From JBCDBD01 sp039184335 (GTDB taxonomy: Bacteria; Bacteroidota; Bacteroidia; Flavobacteriales; Flavobacteriaceae), in the NCBI GenBank assembly GCA_039184335.1, contig JBCDBD010000005.1:62001-126000 (forward strand): a DNA stretch of 64,000 nt, written 5' to 3'. Below, one piece after another: positions 25,255-34,535 of this stretch. How positions within the stretch are numbered: position 1 is the first letter of the stretch; each line of letters starts with the position of its first letter. The translations under genes and the position numbers were made by a program. The notes below the pieces were generated by a model. That model did not search any database and was not told where the DNA came from. It worked only from the letters and a program-made list of their open reading frames with translations.

Positions 25255-25396
25255 CATTTTTCTCACATACGTTCTTTGACATAGAGATTCAAAAAAGAAT
25301 TTCAGTCGGTTGTACAAACCGATTTCTAAATATTGTTTGTTTAATCTTTTTATCCCATAAACTGATCTTCATCGGGATAAAATAAAATCGATTCAA

Positions 25397-26944
25397 GTGA
25401 ATAGAGAATTAATCGTTAGATCTAGTCATGATGCTGTCGATTTTGCCTTGTTAAAAGATGGAAAACTTATTGAACTGCATAAAGATGAAGATGACAACAA
25501 CTTTTCCGTAGGTGACATTTTTCTTGCCAAAATAAGAAAGCCCGTGACCGGCCTAAATGCAGCGTTCGTTAATGTAGGCTATGAAAAAGATGCTTTTCTG
25601 CACTATCATGACCTAGGCCCGCAGTTGTCTTCACTGTTAAAATTCATCAAAAAAGTTCGAACAGGGAAACTCAAGGATTTCTCCCTAAAAAATTTTCCAT
25701 CTGAAAAAGATATTGACAAAAATGGCAGTATAAACGATGTCATCAAAGCCAATCAATCTTTATTGGTTCAGATTGTAAAGGAGCCCATCTCCACCAAGGG
25801 GCCAAGGATAAGCTCAGAGCTTTCCATAGCTGGTCGTTATTTGGTCATGGTACCTTTTTCTGACCGGGTTTCCGTTTCACAAAAAATTGGAAGCAAAGAA
25901 GAAAAAGATCGATTGATCAGGCTTGTTAAAAGCATAAAACCAAAAGGGTTTGGTGTTATTATACGTACTGTCGCAGAAGGCAAAAAAGTTGCAGAACTTG
26001 ACAAAGATCTTCAAAACTTATTGACCAAATGGTCAACAATGTGTAAGAAAATCCATAGGGCGAACCATCCTTCAAAAGTGTTGGTCGAGCTTAACCGGGC
26101 CTCTTCGATTCTTCGAGACGTCTTTAATGACTCTTTTACGGGAATACATGTAGATGATGATACCCTTCATGATCAAATCAAGGATTATTTACATGAAATT
26201 GCCCCTCAAAAAGAATCGATAGTCAAATTTTATTCTGGTTCAGCTCCAATTTTTGAAAAATTCGGAATAGAACGGCAGATAAAGACTTCCTTTGGAAGAA
26301 CGGCATCGATGAGCAAAGGTGCCTATTTGGTTATCGAACACACCGAAGCGTTGCATGTAATTGATGTCAACAGTGGAAATCGTTCAAACAAAGCAAAAAA
26401 TCAAGAAGACACCGCCTTAGAAGTAAATCTATTGGCCGCTTCAGAAATAGCCAGACAATTACGTCTACGTGATATGGGCGGAATAATCGTGGTCGATTTC
26501 ATTGATATGACCAAAGGTGAAAATAGGAGAAAACTCTATGATCACCTAAGGGAAGAGATGAAAGACGACCGAGCCAAGCATAAAATCTTGCCTCCGAGTA
26601 AATTTGGGCTGGTTCAGATTACCCGACAAAGGGTACGCCCAGAAATGAACATTAAAACAAGTGAAGAAAATCCGAATGGCAATGGCCATGAGGTAGAAGC
26701 TCCCATAGTTTTAATCGATAAAATCAATGTAGATTTAGAGCGAATCCTAAAAGGAAAGAAAAAGCAAAAAGGTATTGTATTAAACCTTCATCCTTTTATT
26801 GCCGCTTATTTGACGAAGGGATTTCCATCCATCCGCTCCAAATGGTTTTTTGAGCATAAAAAATGGGTGAAAATACAGCCAAGGGATGCATACACATACC
26901 TTGAATACCGTTTTAAGGACAACGATGGTAAAACCATAAGATAA
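25397..26944 (+). CDS. rng: Ribonuclease E/G family
   Basis: A 515-residue single-strand-specific endoribonuclease. The S1-like RNA-binding part (about 35-125) carries V-G-D-I-F-L-A-K and A-F-V-N-V-G-Y-E-K-D-A-F-L-H. The DNase-I-like catalytic part has the magnesium-binding D-V-N-S-G near residue 318 and I-I-V-V-D-F-I-D-M near 362. The E. coli RNase E C-terminal degradosome arm is absent, so it is of G length. The start codon is GTG at 25397. It probably acts in rRNA maturation and mRNA decay. Confidence 0.93.
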   Translation: MNRELIVRSSHDAVDFALLKDGKLIELHKDEDDNNFSVGDIFLAKIRKPVTGLNAAFVNVGYEKDAFLHYHDLGPQLSSLLKFIKKVRTGKLKDFSLKNFPSEKDIDKNGSINDVIKANQSLLVQIVKEPISTKGPRISSELSIAGRYLVMVPFSDRVSVSQKIGSKEEKDRLIRLVKSIKPKGFGVIIRTVAEGKKVAELDKDLQNLLTKWSTMCKKIHRANHPSKVLVELNRASSILRDVFNDSFTGIHVDDDTLHDQIKDYLHEIAPQKESIVKFYSGSAPIFEKFGIERQIKTSFGRTASMSKGAYLVIEHTEALHVIDVNSGNRSNKAKNQEDTALEVNLLAASEIARQLRLRDMGGIIVVDFIDMTKGENRRKLYDHLREEMKDDRAKHKILPPSKFGLVQITRQRVRPEMNIKTSEENPNGNGHEVEAPIVLIDKINVDLERILKGKKKQKGIVLNLHPFIAAYLTKGFPSIRSKWFFEHKKWVKIQPRDAYTYLEYRFKDNDGKTIR

Positions 26945-26974
26945 AAAAAGCGACCCCGTTGGGGTCGCTTTTTT
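26943..26974 (+). terminator. Terminator of rng
   Basis: Strong GC-rich stem aaaagcgacccc/ggggtcgctttt with a 3-nt loop and T-run immediately after the rng stop. Confidence 0.92.
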
Positions 26975-26994
26975 GTTTTGAATACATTTGATAA

Positions 26995-27465
26995 ATGCAC
27001 CATATAAAAAGCTATACCCTTACCGAGGCAAAAAAAAAGTTGGAACACTATTGCACATATCAAGAGCGATGCCATCAAGAGGTCTCACAAAAATTAAAGC
27101 ATATGCGAATGATCCCTGAAGCTATCGATCATATCATGGCCCATCTGATCCAACAGAACTATTTAAATGAAGAACGCTTTGCCAGAAGTTTCGCTCGAGG
27201 AAAATTTTCCATAAAAAAATGGGGAAAGAACCGTATTATCAACGAATTAAAACACCGTCAAATCTCAACATACAACATCAAAATTGCACTGAGGGAGATA
27301 GATGAAACCGAATATCGCAATGTCTTTGATGAGCTGGCCATAAACAAGTTTTCACAAATTCAGGAAAGCGACCCACAAAAGAAAAAAAGAAAGCTGGCAG
27401 ATTATTTGCGCTACCGGGGATGGGAAAGTGATTTGGTGTACGCAAAGCTAAGGGAACTGTTCTAG
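26995..27465 (+). CDS. recX: Regulatory protein RecX
   Basis: A 156-residue RecX, which modulates RecA filaments. It is built of three-helix repeats with C-H-Q-E-V-S-Q-K-L, the motif Y-L-N-E-E-R-F-A-R-S-F-A-R-G-K, and a second repeat ending in R-Y-R-G-W-E-S-D-L-V-Y. It begins 21 bp after the rng terminator and overlaps the convergent cupin gene by 4 bp. recA is not in the window. Confidence 0.88.
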   Translation: MHHIKSYTLTEAKKKLEHYCTYQERCHQEVSQKLKHMRMIPEAIDHIMAHLIQQNYLNEERFARSFARGKFSIKKWGKNRIINELKHRQISTYNIKIALREIDETEYRNVFDELAINKFSQIQESDPQKKKRKLADYLRYRGWESDLVYAKLRELF

Positions 27466-28331
27466 CTGGCCTTTGAAAATTTATTGGTCCGCAAAACTGC
27501 TTGCTCATTCTTCCAATCAATCCATTCTTGACCTCGCCGTCTACGCATCCAGTTATCAAAATGTCGCATAAAGAAGATATTGTAAATGGCCTTCCCTAAA
27601 TTTTTGGGCTTTCTTGCAATTGCCCGAAGACTCATCGAAAAACCTGGGCTGATATACTTCATATGATGCCAATATCCTTCCGGAATGTAGATAACATTGC
27701 CATGCTTTAAATGGGCAATATGTCCTTTGGCATTTTGAAGTGCCGGCCATTTTTCAAAATCTGGATCTGCAAAATCAATATCTTCGCGGGTAATCAACGA
27801 GTGGGGAATCTTGTAGAGGAACTTGGTTTCTGATTGGGGAAACAGAATGCATTGCTTGTCTCCTTCAAAATGAAAATGAAAGATATTTGCCAAATCAATA
27901 TCATAATGCATAAAAGTATGGCTATCGCTACCCCCAAAAAACAGCATAGGGAGTCTTTTCATCAATGTCAGGCCAAAGTCAGGATACCGAAAATCGTTTT
28001 GTAATTGAGGCACTTCCTTTAAAACATTCCACAAAAAAATACGATATTTTGTGGGCGCTGTCTTTAAGAGATCAATATAGGCATCCATTCGCATTTTAGC
28101 ATGGGGCTCGTTGAATCCCTCGTCATGCTTGACAGGACGATCATCGTATAGTGGTACTATTTTATCTCCAGCAATAGCTTTGATATAATCAAGGTTCCAC
28201 TTTGAATATGCAGGCCAGTCTTCAATAAATTCTTCAATGACCACGGGTTTTTGTGGCTTGAAATAGTTACGGATAAATTCCTTTTTTGTTATGGTCTTTA
28301 CCCTAGGAATGGGTTGAAGGTCAAGTTCCAA
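27462..28331 (-). CDS. Cupin-8/JmjC-like 2-oxoglutarate oxygenase family protein
   Basis: A 289-residue protein with a JmjC-type double-stranded beta helix. The iron ligands H142 and D144 (M-H-Y-D) are visible; the third histidine is most likely H222 or H223 in G-Y-W-H-H. P-E-G-Y-W-H-H is typical of Cupin_8 hydroxylases and demethylase-like enzymes. The substrate is unknown. The only in-frame start after the upstream stop is TTG 28331. It follows bioB on the same strand after 55 bp but its relation to biotin is unclear. Confidence 0.8.
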   Translation of the reverse strand: MELDLQPIPRVKTITKKEFIRNYFKPQKPVVIEEFIEDWPAYSKWNLDYIKAIAGDKIVPLYDDRPVKHDEGFNEPHAKMRMDAYIDLLKTAPTKYRIFLWNVLKEVPQLQNDFRYPDFGLTLMKRLPMLFFGGSDSHTFMHYDIDLANIFHFHFEGDKQCILFPQSETKFLYKIPHSLITREDIDFADPDFEKWPALQNAKGHIAHLKHGNVIYIPEGYWHHMKYISPGFSMSLRAIARKPKNLGKAIYNIFFMRHFDNWMRRRRGQEWIDWKNEQAVLRTNKFSKAS

Positions 28332-28386
28332 GATTTCATTGGTTTAAAAACGCTAAGTTAACAAAACGTTTCCAATGGTTGGGCTA

Positions 28387-29487
28387 TCAAGTGTCACCAA
28401 CTAGTTTTCCTTTGGCCTTGGCCTTTTCATTACGCGCTATGGTATGACCCGGACGTGACCATTTGGGCTTTTCGCCAAGTGGTTGATATTGCGATGCTTC
28501 AGCTTCAACAGTTATGGGTTGGGGGGCTTTGACAAAGGCCTTTTGTGGGGTCAACCCTAAAGCTTTGAACAGTTTCATGTCTTCATTCACATCTGGGTTT
28601 GGGGTCGTCAACAATCTGTCTCCTGCGAAAATGGAATTGGCACCGGCAAAAAAGCAAAGGGTCTGTCCTTCTGAACTCATTTCGGTACGGCCCGCTGAAA
28701 GCCTCACCTGGGTTTTCGGCATAACGATTCTTGTAGTCGCCACCATGCGTACCATCTCCCAAATCTCAACAGGCTTTTGATCCTCCATAGGGGTACCCTC
28801 AACAGCAACCAATGCATTGATGGGTACCGATTCAGGTTGAGGATTCAAAGTAGAAAGCCCGACCAACATTCCGGCCCTATCGGCAATAGACTCCCCCATA
28901 CCAATAATACCTCCGCTACAAACGGTCACATTCGTCTTTCGCACATTATCAATGGTCTGCAAGCGGTCTTCGTAGCCCCTGGTAGAAATAACTTCCTTAT
29001 AATATTCTTCAGAAGTGTCTAAGTTGTGGTTATAGGCATAAAGCCCTGCCTCAGCCAAGCGTTTTGCCTGGTTTTCAGTTACCATACCCAATGTACAGCA
29101 TACTTCCATCTCCAGTTTGTTAATGGTACGTACCATTTCCAATACTTGGTCAAACTCAGGGCCATCTTTAACATTGCGCCATGCCGCACCCATACATACC
29201 CTTGAACTACCTGATGCCTTGGCACGTAGTGCTTGTGCCTTTACTTGGTGAATGCTCATCAAACCATTACCTTCTATATCGGTATGGTAACGGGCTGCTT
29301 GGGGACAATATCCACAATCTTCGGGGCAACCCCCTGTTTTTATCGAAAGTAAGGTGGACACTTGTACCGTATTTGGGTCATGGTATTCACGATGTATGGT
29401 CGCTGCCTCATAGAGCAGCTCCATTAAAGGCTTGTTATAGATTTCAAGAATTTCTTCCTTGGTCCAATTGTGTCGTGGCTCAGTCAT
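28387..29487 (-). CDS. bioB: Biotin synthase
   Basis: A 366-residue radical SAM enzyme that inserts sulfur into dethiobiotin. The C54-x3-C58-x2-C61 cluster motif in T-G-G-C-P-E-D-C-G-Y-C is clear, as is the S-A-G-R region (L-S-A-G-R-T-E-M). I start it at ATG 29487 (M-T-E-P-R-H-N-W) because the longer frame opens with TTG and non-family residues. It is the last biotin gene of the run in transcription order. Confidence 0.96.
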   Translation of the reverse strand: MTEPRHNWTKEEILEIYNKPLMELLYEAATIHREYHDPNTVQVSTLLSIKTGGCPEDCGYCPQAARYHTDIEGNGLMSIHQVKAQALRAKASGSSRVCMGAAWRNVKDGPEFDQVLEMVRTINKLEMEVCCTLGMVTENQAKRLAEAGLYAYNHNLDTSEEYYKEVISTRGYEDRLQTIDNVRKTNVTVCSGGIIGMGESIADRAGMLVGLSTLNPQPESVPINALVAVEGTPMEDQKPVEIWEMVRMVATTRIVMPKTQVRLSAGRTEMSSEGQTLCFFAGANSIFAGDRLLTTPNPDVNEDMKLFKALGLTPQKAFVKAPQPITVEAEASQYQPLGEKPKWSRPGHTIARNEKAKAKGKLVGDT

Positions 29488-29547
29488 AAGTTCAAGGTCA
29501 AATACATTCAAAAATAAGATATCTCTTCTTCAATTTACAATTTACGA

Positions 29548-30705
29548 TCAGGTCTTTTTTAGTAGAATGCTTACCGCATTACCACCAAATCCTACAGCAT
29601 TGACCACGATTTTCTCCATTTTTTTGGGCAATCGTTGTGCCTCAAGATAAGGAACTGTTATCAATCTTTGGTGCTTCAGCATTAAAACGGCCATTTCTAG
29701 GCTCAACATACCAGAAGCGCCAAAAGTGTGTCCCACTTTCCATTTGTTGGTCGTCAAAACGGGCAACTTATTTGAAAAAACAGCCTTTATCGCATTATAT
29801 TCTGCAAGATCACCTTTTACGGTACCAGGGGCATGCATTACAATGGCATCAATATCATTTTCTTGGCCGTCAATGGCCATTTTCATTGATTTTTGAAAAC
29901 ACCGGGCATCAGTTGATATAGATACATTGTGTTCAAGCGGTTCTGTGGCATAGCCAATACCCACTATTTCGGCCAAAGCAGGCTGCTGTTGCCCTCTTTC
30001 CAAACAGGCCATGGCTGCCCCTTCACCCAAAACCATGGTGTTCTGTTTTTTCTTAAAATCCAAGGCCCTGCATGGATATTCCAAACTTGAATCTGAATAA
30101 ATCTTTAAGGCCTGCATCTGTGCAATCGTAAATGGGGTCAATGAAGCCTCACTACCCCCGACCAAAAACTTTTCGGCCAAACCGCTCTGTAACCAAGCAA
30201 CACCATTCAACAGGGCATGTAAGGCCGTGGAACAAGTAATGGAATGTGAAATTTCTGGTCCTCCAGTTTTTAAATCATGGGCCACCCAAGATGAAATATT
30301 ACCCAAAGTTGTAGTTGGTGAAGTAAGCGTTGCCGTAGATTTTTTTTCAATAAATTCTTGATGGTACCTCTCAAACAATGATGTAGCGCCCCTTGAAGAA
30401 CCTATGTTGACCCCAAAGTCAGTGCCTTCACCCCAACCGGCATTGGCCACTGCATGCCTAGCGGCAAACAAGGCAAAAAGCACTGAGTCATCGAGGGGTC
30501 TGTACTTCGAATCTGAATAGCGTAGTTCGTTGATTGCTCCCCTTTTTTTATCGTCAAGTGCTGAAACCCAGACTTGCCCATTCCCAAATGGGGTACTGCT
30601 CAAAAAATGCCGCTCGTCAAGATATGATTCCCATATATCATCCCATGAGCTTCCCAATGGGGAAATGGAGGCTAAGGCGGTTATGGAAACAGGGCTTTTA
30701 AGCAT
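29548..30705 (-). CDS. Beta-ketoacyl synthase-like protein inside the biotin locus
   Basis: A 385-residue KAS I/II-type condensing enzyme. The active-site triad is visible: C158 in S-I-T-C-S-T-A, H291 in M-H-A-P-G-T, H326 in W-K-V-G-H-T-F-G-A-S-G. The second motif differs from the common N-A-H-G-T-S-T (here H-A-P-G-T-V-K), so it may be specialised. It lies between bioB and bioA, 5 bp from bioA, and no bioC, bioH, bioW or bioI is visible. A role in making the pimeloyl chain is an attractive inference. It is too divergent to be the main fabF. Confidence 0.82.
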   Translation of the reverse strand: MLKSPVSITALASISPLGSSWDDIWESYLDERHFLSSTPFGNGQVWVSALDDKKRGAINELRYSDSKYRPLDDSVLFALFAARHAVANAGWGEGTDFGVNIGSSRGATSLFERYHQEFIEKKSTATLTSPTTTLGNISSWVAHDLKTGGPEISHSITCSTALHALLNGVAWLQSGLAEKFLVGGSEASLTPFTIAQMQALKIYSDSSLEYPCRALDFKKKQNTMVLGEGAAMACLERGQQQPALAEIVGIGYATEPLEHNVSISTDARCFQKSMKMAIDGQENDIDAIVMHAPGTVKGDLAEYNAIKAVFSNKLPVLTTNKWKVGHTFGASGMLSLEMAVLMLKHQRLITVPYLEAQRLPKKMEKIVVNAVGFGGNAVSILLKKT

Positions 30706-30710
30706 ATAGC

Positions 30711-32039
30711 CTAGATAATTTCAAAAGCGGAGCGAATCGCATCATAAACTTGATGCATTTCTGATTTCGAAATGCTATAAGGAGGTAAAATATAAATAGT
30801 ATTGCCCAATGGGCGTAAAAATACGCCCTTGGCCAAAAAGTGGTGGAACAACCTATCGCGAAGGTCACCATAACGTTCCATTTTCAAGTCTAGATCTAAG
30901 GCATAAATAACTCCCAATCGTCGCGTTGATGCCACTTTTGGATGGTATCTGACCTCACTATCAAATGCTGCATGCCAACCCATGATCTTTTGAATATTAT
31001 CCTGTATACCATCAGATTTTAGAAGTGTTACCCCTGCCAATGCTGCAGTACATGCCAGAGGATTGGCAGTATATGTATGCCCATGAAAGAAGCCCTTTCT
31101 CAAGTCATCACTGTAAAAGGCGTCAAATATCTTTTGGCTACATGTCGTCAGCCCCATGGGCACCAAACCTGCCGTTAGTGCCTTAGATAAACAAATGATA
31201 TCTGGCTTCGTGGCTACTTGATCTGAAGCGAAATAGGTGCCCGTCTTTCCAAAACCGGTCATCACCTCATCTGCAATAGTAATAATTTCATATTGTTGTA
31301 ACAATTGCAAAATACGGTTCAGTCCTTTCGAATCATGCATTCTCATGCCTGCAGCACCTTGAACCAAAGGTTCATAGATAAATGCCGCAATGTTGTCTTG
31401 CAGCACCCGTTCAGAAAGCTGTTGCAACATCTTTTCTATATTTTCAACTGTTGGAACTGGTATCCGCTCCACTTTGATAAAAAAGTCTTCAAAAGGCCCA
31501 TTGTATACTGATAGCCCTGAAACTGACATTGCACCGAACGTATCGCCATGAAATCCGTCTTCAAAAGCCAAGAGAACATTTTTTTTCTTGCCTTGGTTAA
31601 AATGGTACTGTAGGGCCATTTTAATTGCTATCTCCGTTGCGGTCGACCCATTGTCTGAAAAAAACAATTTTTCTTGGTTCTCTGGAAGAACAGCAATGAG
31701 CGCCTCTGACAGTTCAACAGCGGGTCTGTGGGTAAAGCCACTGAAGACCACTTGGTCCAATTGTTGCATTTGACGCGTGACCCTATCTAGAATATAGTCG
31801 TTGCAATGCCCATACATGGCGGTATACCAAGAGGCAATACCGTCAATATATTGATTTCCATCCTCATCAAAAAGCAGTGTCCCCTTTGCCTTTGAAATTG
31901 CTATGGTCCCAGGGTGTGTGCAATGCTGGGTCAAAGGATGCCAAAGGTGTTTTTTATCCCTATCGGTTAACTTCTTTCCTGTGATGGCGTCAATCAAAAC
32001 CTTCAATTTATCTATCTTGCAAAGATGGTGATTAATCAC
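30711..32039 (-). CDS. bioA: Adenosylmethionine-8-amino-7-oxononanoate aminotransferase
   Basis: A PLP aminotransferase of about 430-442 residues, which turns 8-amino-7-oxononanoate into diaminopelargonate using SAM. Motifs: K-H-L-W-H-P-L-T-Q-H near 30, D-G-I-A-S-W-Y near 66, D-G-F-H-G-D-T near 161, D-E-V-M-T-G-F-G near 257 and the PLP lysine K286 in L-S-K-A-L-T-A-G. No ATG is in a family-like position; the reading opens with GTG 32039, and a later TTG is also possible. Its 5' end nearly abuts the divergent GT39-type gene. Confidence 0.93.
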   Translation of the reverse strand: MINHHLCKIDKLKVLIDAITGKKLTDRDKKHLWHPLTQHCTHPGTIAISKAKGTLLFDEDGNQYIDGIASWYTAMYGHCNDYILDRVTRQMQQLDQVVFSGFTHRPAVELSEALIAVLPENQEKLFFSDNGSTATEIAIKMALQYHFNQGKKKNVLLAFEDGFHGDTFGAMSVSGLSVYNGPFEDFFIKVERIPVPTVENIEKMLQQLSERVLQDNIAAFIYEPLVQGAAGMRMHDSKGLNRILQLLQQYEIITIADEVMTGFGKTGTYFASDQVATKPDIICLSKALTAGLVPMGLTTCSQKIFDAFYSDDLRKGFFHGHTYTANPLACTAALAGVTLLKSDGIQDNIQKIMGWHAAFDSEVRYHPKVASTRRLGVIYALDLDLKMERYGDLRDRLFHHFLAKGVFLRPLGNTIYILPPYSISKSEMHQVYDAIRSAFEII

Positions 32040-32058
32040 AATATAAGTTCAACGTACA

Positions 32059-33546
32059 TTGCTTAAAAAGGCCATCGATTTACTGACTCCCAATTATGGG
32101 GTATTAAAGGACAGAACAGTGCTCTTTATCTTTTTTTTGACTGCACTCTTCATTCGGCTTCCGTTCTTCTTTAGAGACTATATCGATCGCGATGAAAGTA
32201 CCTTTATCATCATGGGGCAAGCCTGGGTAGATGGGTATCTGCCCTATCTTGAACTATGGGACCTAAAACCTCCTGTAACCTTTTTGTACTTTGCCTGTAT
32301 CATTTATGCCTTCGGAAAAAGTTTTATTGCCATCCGGTTTTTTGGAACCATGCTCGTTGTGGGCACGGCCTTTTTTACCTATCGAATAGGAAATCGAATC
32401 ACATCAAGAAAAATAGCTTTTTGGGCTGGTTTCTCTTGTGTGCTGCTACAAAGTATGTTCGGCAGCCTACAAGGGGTAATGTCTGAACACATCTGTATCT
32501 TTTTTTTCACTATGGCCCTATATCTTTTTTTATCACGGGATATTTGGTACTGGTATTTGTTTTCTGGCATGTTAATGGGATTTTCCTTGATGTCAAAGTT
32601 GAATATGGCCTATCCCATTTTCCTATTGGGTATTTTTACATTATATCACAGCTACAGAAAGGAACGCTTCCTTTTTGGGATGAAAAAAATGGCTATTGTC
32701 GGCTTCGGGATCCTCGTAGTTATTTTTGCGACTGCTGTCCCATATTACATTCAGGGAGAAACCGGTGTTTGGCGAGAATCTATTTTTAAGGCTCCTTTGG
32801 CCTATTCCTCTTCGAAGGGGAATTCCGTTTTAAAAGTACTCCCCTTTGCTCTTTTTATTGCTTTTGCCATAATTCTTATGATATGGAAGAAACTGATTGC
32901 CCTTAAAAACAAAGATATGCGGCTTTTATTGGTTTTGGTTGCCGCTATTGTCTTATCATTTTTACAGACCGGAAGGGTTAATGGGCATTATATGATACAG
33001 CTATACCCTTTTTTGGTAATTCCCCTAGCGATTGCCATAAGCAAGATCGCTGTTTTCAAACGAATCAACTATGCGTCCTTTGTTTTACTGGTTTCGTTGG
33101 TTTTACCCTTAGAGACCTATCAAGAATATACCAATATTCTTCATCAGAAAATGGAAAGTGGTTCTTTTTTCAATGGGGAAGGTATTGAAGTGCCTAGGTA
33201 CATCATAGAAAATTCCTTGGAAACCAAAAACATCTTCTTCACCGAGTACCATATCGGTTATTGGGTTTTGGGGGTGCATCCCCCGACAAAGGCAGTGACC
33301 CATCCGAGCAGTATTGCAAGGGACGGACTGTTCCCTTTCATGCAAAATCCGCGTGAGACTTCCATGGAAGAATTGCGTTATATTTTGGAAGAGATCAAAC
33401 CTGAAATCATAGTTGCCAGAAAAAACAAACGCATCTTTGGAAAAAAGTTTGTTGAACTGAACGAATATATCGATGCCTATCTATCAACCCACTATACCCT
33501 TTTAAAAACGGTGGATAAGGGATTAATCTATCAACGTCAAGAATGA
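32059..33546 (+). CDS. GT39/ArnT-like membrane glycosyltransferase
   Basis: A 495-residue integral membrane protein with about ten hydrophobic segments. After the first span comes D-Y-I-D-R-D-E-S-T-F, the acidic loop typical of GT-C (PMT/ArnT) enzymes, and later W-D-L-K-P-P. Such enzymes move a sugar from a polyprenyl-phosphate donor to lipid, glycan or protein at the outer face of the inner membrane. The acceptor is unknown. The start is a TTG at 32059, or further in. It sits inside the biotin locus on the opposite strand and its end overlaps bioD by 24 bp. Confidence 0.82.
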   Translation: MLKKAIDLLTPNYGVLKDRTVLFIFFLTALFIRLPFFFRDYIDRDESTFIIMGQAWVDGYLPYLELWDLKPPVTFLYFACIIYAFGKSFIAIRFFGTMLVVGTAFFTYRIGNRITSRKIAFWAGFSCVLLQSMFGSLQGVMSEHICIFFFTMALYLFLSRDIWYWYLFSGMLMGFSLMSKLNMAYPIFLLGIFTLYHSYRKERFLFGMKKMAIVGFGILVVIFATAVPYYIQGETGVWRESIFKAPLAYSSSKGNSVLKVLPFALFIAFAIILMIWKKLIALKNKDMRLLLVLVAAIVLSFLQTGRVNGHYMIQLYPFLVIPLAIAISKIAVFKRINYASFVLLVSLVLPLETYQEYTNILHQKMESGSFFNGEGIEVPRYIIENSLETKNIFFTEYHIGYWVLGVHPPTKAVTHPSSIARDGLFPFMQNPRETSMEELRYILEEIKPEIIVARKNKRIFGKKFVELNEYIDAYLSTHYTLLKTVDKGLIYQRQE

Positions 33547-34152
33547 GGTCAGGTCGGGTTTAAAAATTTCAGCATATTTTTTGATTACTGCTTTGTTAAA
33601 CGCTGGTTCTTCGTTCACCCTACCCAAAAAAGGCACCCCTGTTTTTTCTAAAACAATACGCTCAGTAGTGGGGTGTTCATCGCCCGTAAATATGATGCCT
33701 GGTCTAAATCCTTTGTCAATCAGCGCATTGATGGTCAAAAGGGAATGGTTGATACTGCCCAGATAGTGCCTTGACACCACGATGACCTTATAATCAGGTT
33801 GGATCAAGTCTAAAATGGTATCTGTATTGTTCAACGGTACCAAAAGCCCTCCTGCACCCTCAATGACCAAGGTATTGCCTGTCTGTGGTGGCTTGATATT
33901 TTGTATCGCAATTTGTACCCCATCTATGGCGGCGGCGGCATGCGGACTCATTGGTGTACGGAGTGCATAGCTGTTTTGATGGATCACCGTTTTCGAATTG
34001 GATATAAAACTGTCAATCTTATGACTATCAGAATATTCCAGATCTCCTGCCTGTACCGGTTTCCAATAATCTGCTTGCAAGGCTTCTACTACAATGGCAG
34101 AAACAATGGTCTTTCCGACCTCTGTGGATATTCCTGTGATAAAATAGGTCAT
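33523..34152 (-). CDS. bioD: Dethiobiotin synthetase
   Basis: A 209-residue ATP-dependent carboxylase that closes the ureido ring of dethiobiotin. The P-loop is T-G-I-S-T-E-V-G-K-T (6-15), followed by W-K-P-V-Q-A-G and V-I-E-G-A-G-G-L-L-V-P. It overlaps the DUF2007 gene by 4 bp, so translation of the two is coupled, and converges on the GT39-type gene. Confidence 0.95.
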   Translation of the reverse strand: MTYFITGISTEVGKTIVSAIVVEALQADYWKPVQAGDLEYSDSHKIDSFISNSKTVIHQNSYALRTPMSPHAAAAIDGVQIAIQNIKPPQTGNTLVIEGAGGLLVPLNNTDTILDLIQPDYKVIVVSRHYLGSINHSLLTINALIDKGFRPGIIFTGDEHPTTERIVLEKTGVPFLGRVNEEPAFNKAVIKKYAEIFKPDLTSFLTLID

Positions 34153-34535
34153 TTTTGTGGACGTGTTATGAAATTACAATGGGTACACCGATATTTTAGC
34201 GGCTCAAAAAAAGGAAACAACCTATAAAACAGGGTTTTTCTTTGGTAGCATGTCTCTGACTTTGTCGCCTTGCAATTGGGGCAAACAATAAGATTTCCGT
34301 TGTCATCGGTAGCATAAGGCCGTACAGCATCATAAATCGCAATGGCCTTATCCTTGTCAGTAGCATATACTTGTAGTTTGACCCCGCCAATGGCCCCACT
34401 TATCAAAGGATCCGAATTAATGGTATTCTCATCCTTCAGAAATACCCGTATGCCCTCCGATTCCAATTTTCCTTTTATGATCTGTACATCTGCAGAAAAT
34501 TCAAAACTCCCCAAAGTGTAAAATTCTGATTTCAT
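34149..34535 (-). CDS. DUF2007-type protein with C-terminal zinc ribbon
   Basis: A 128-residue protein from ATG 34535. The N-terminal part (about 1-75) has the DUF2007 (PII-like signal-transducer) pattern: Y-T-x-x-S-F-E-F-S-A-D-V-Q-I-I-K-G-K-L-E-S-E-G-I. The C-terminal part has C-P-N-C and, after a hydrophobic link, C-T-H-C, which could form a zinc ribbon. It overlaps both bioF and bioD by 4 bp, so it belongs to the biotin transcript, but nothing in it suggests a catalytic role. Confidence 0.8.
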   Translation of the reverse strand: MKSEFYTLGSFEFSADVQIIKGKLESEGIRVFLKDENTINSDPLISGAIGGVKLQVYATDKDKAIAIYDAVRPYATDDNGNLIVCPNCKATKSETCYQRKTLFYRLFPFFEPLKYRCTHCNFITRPQK

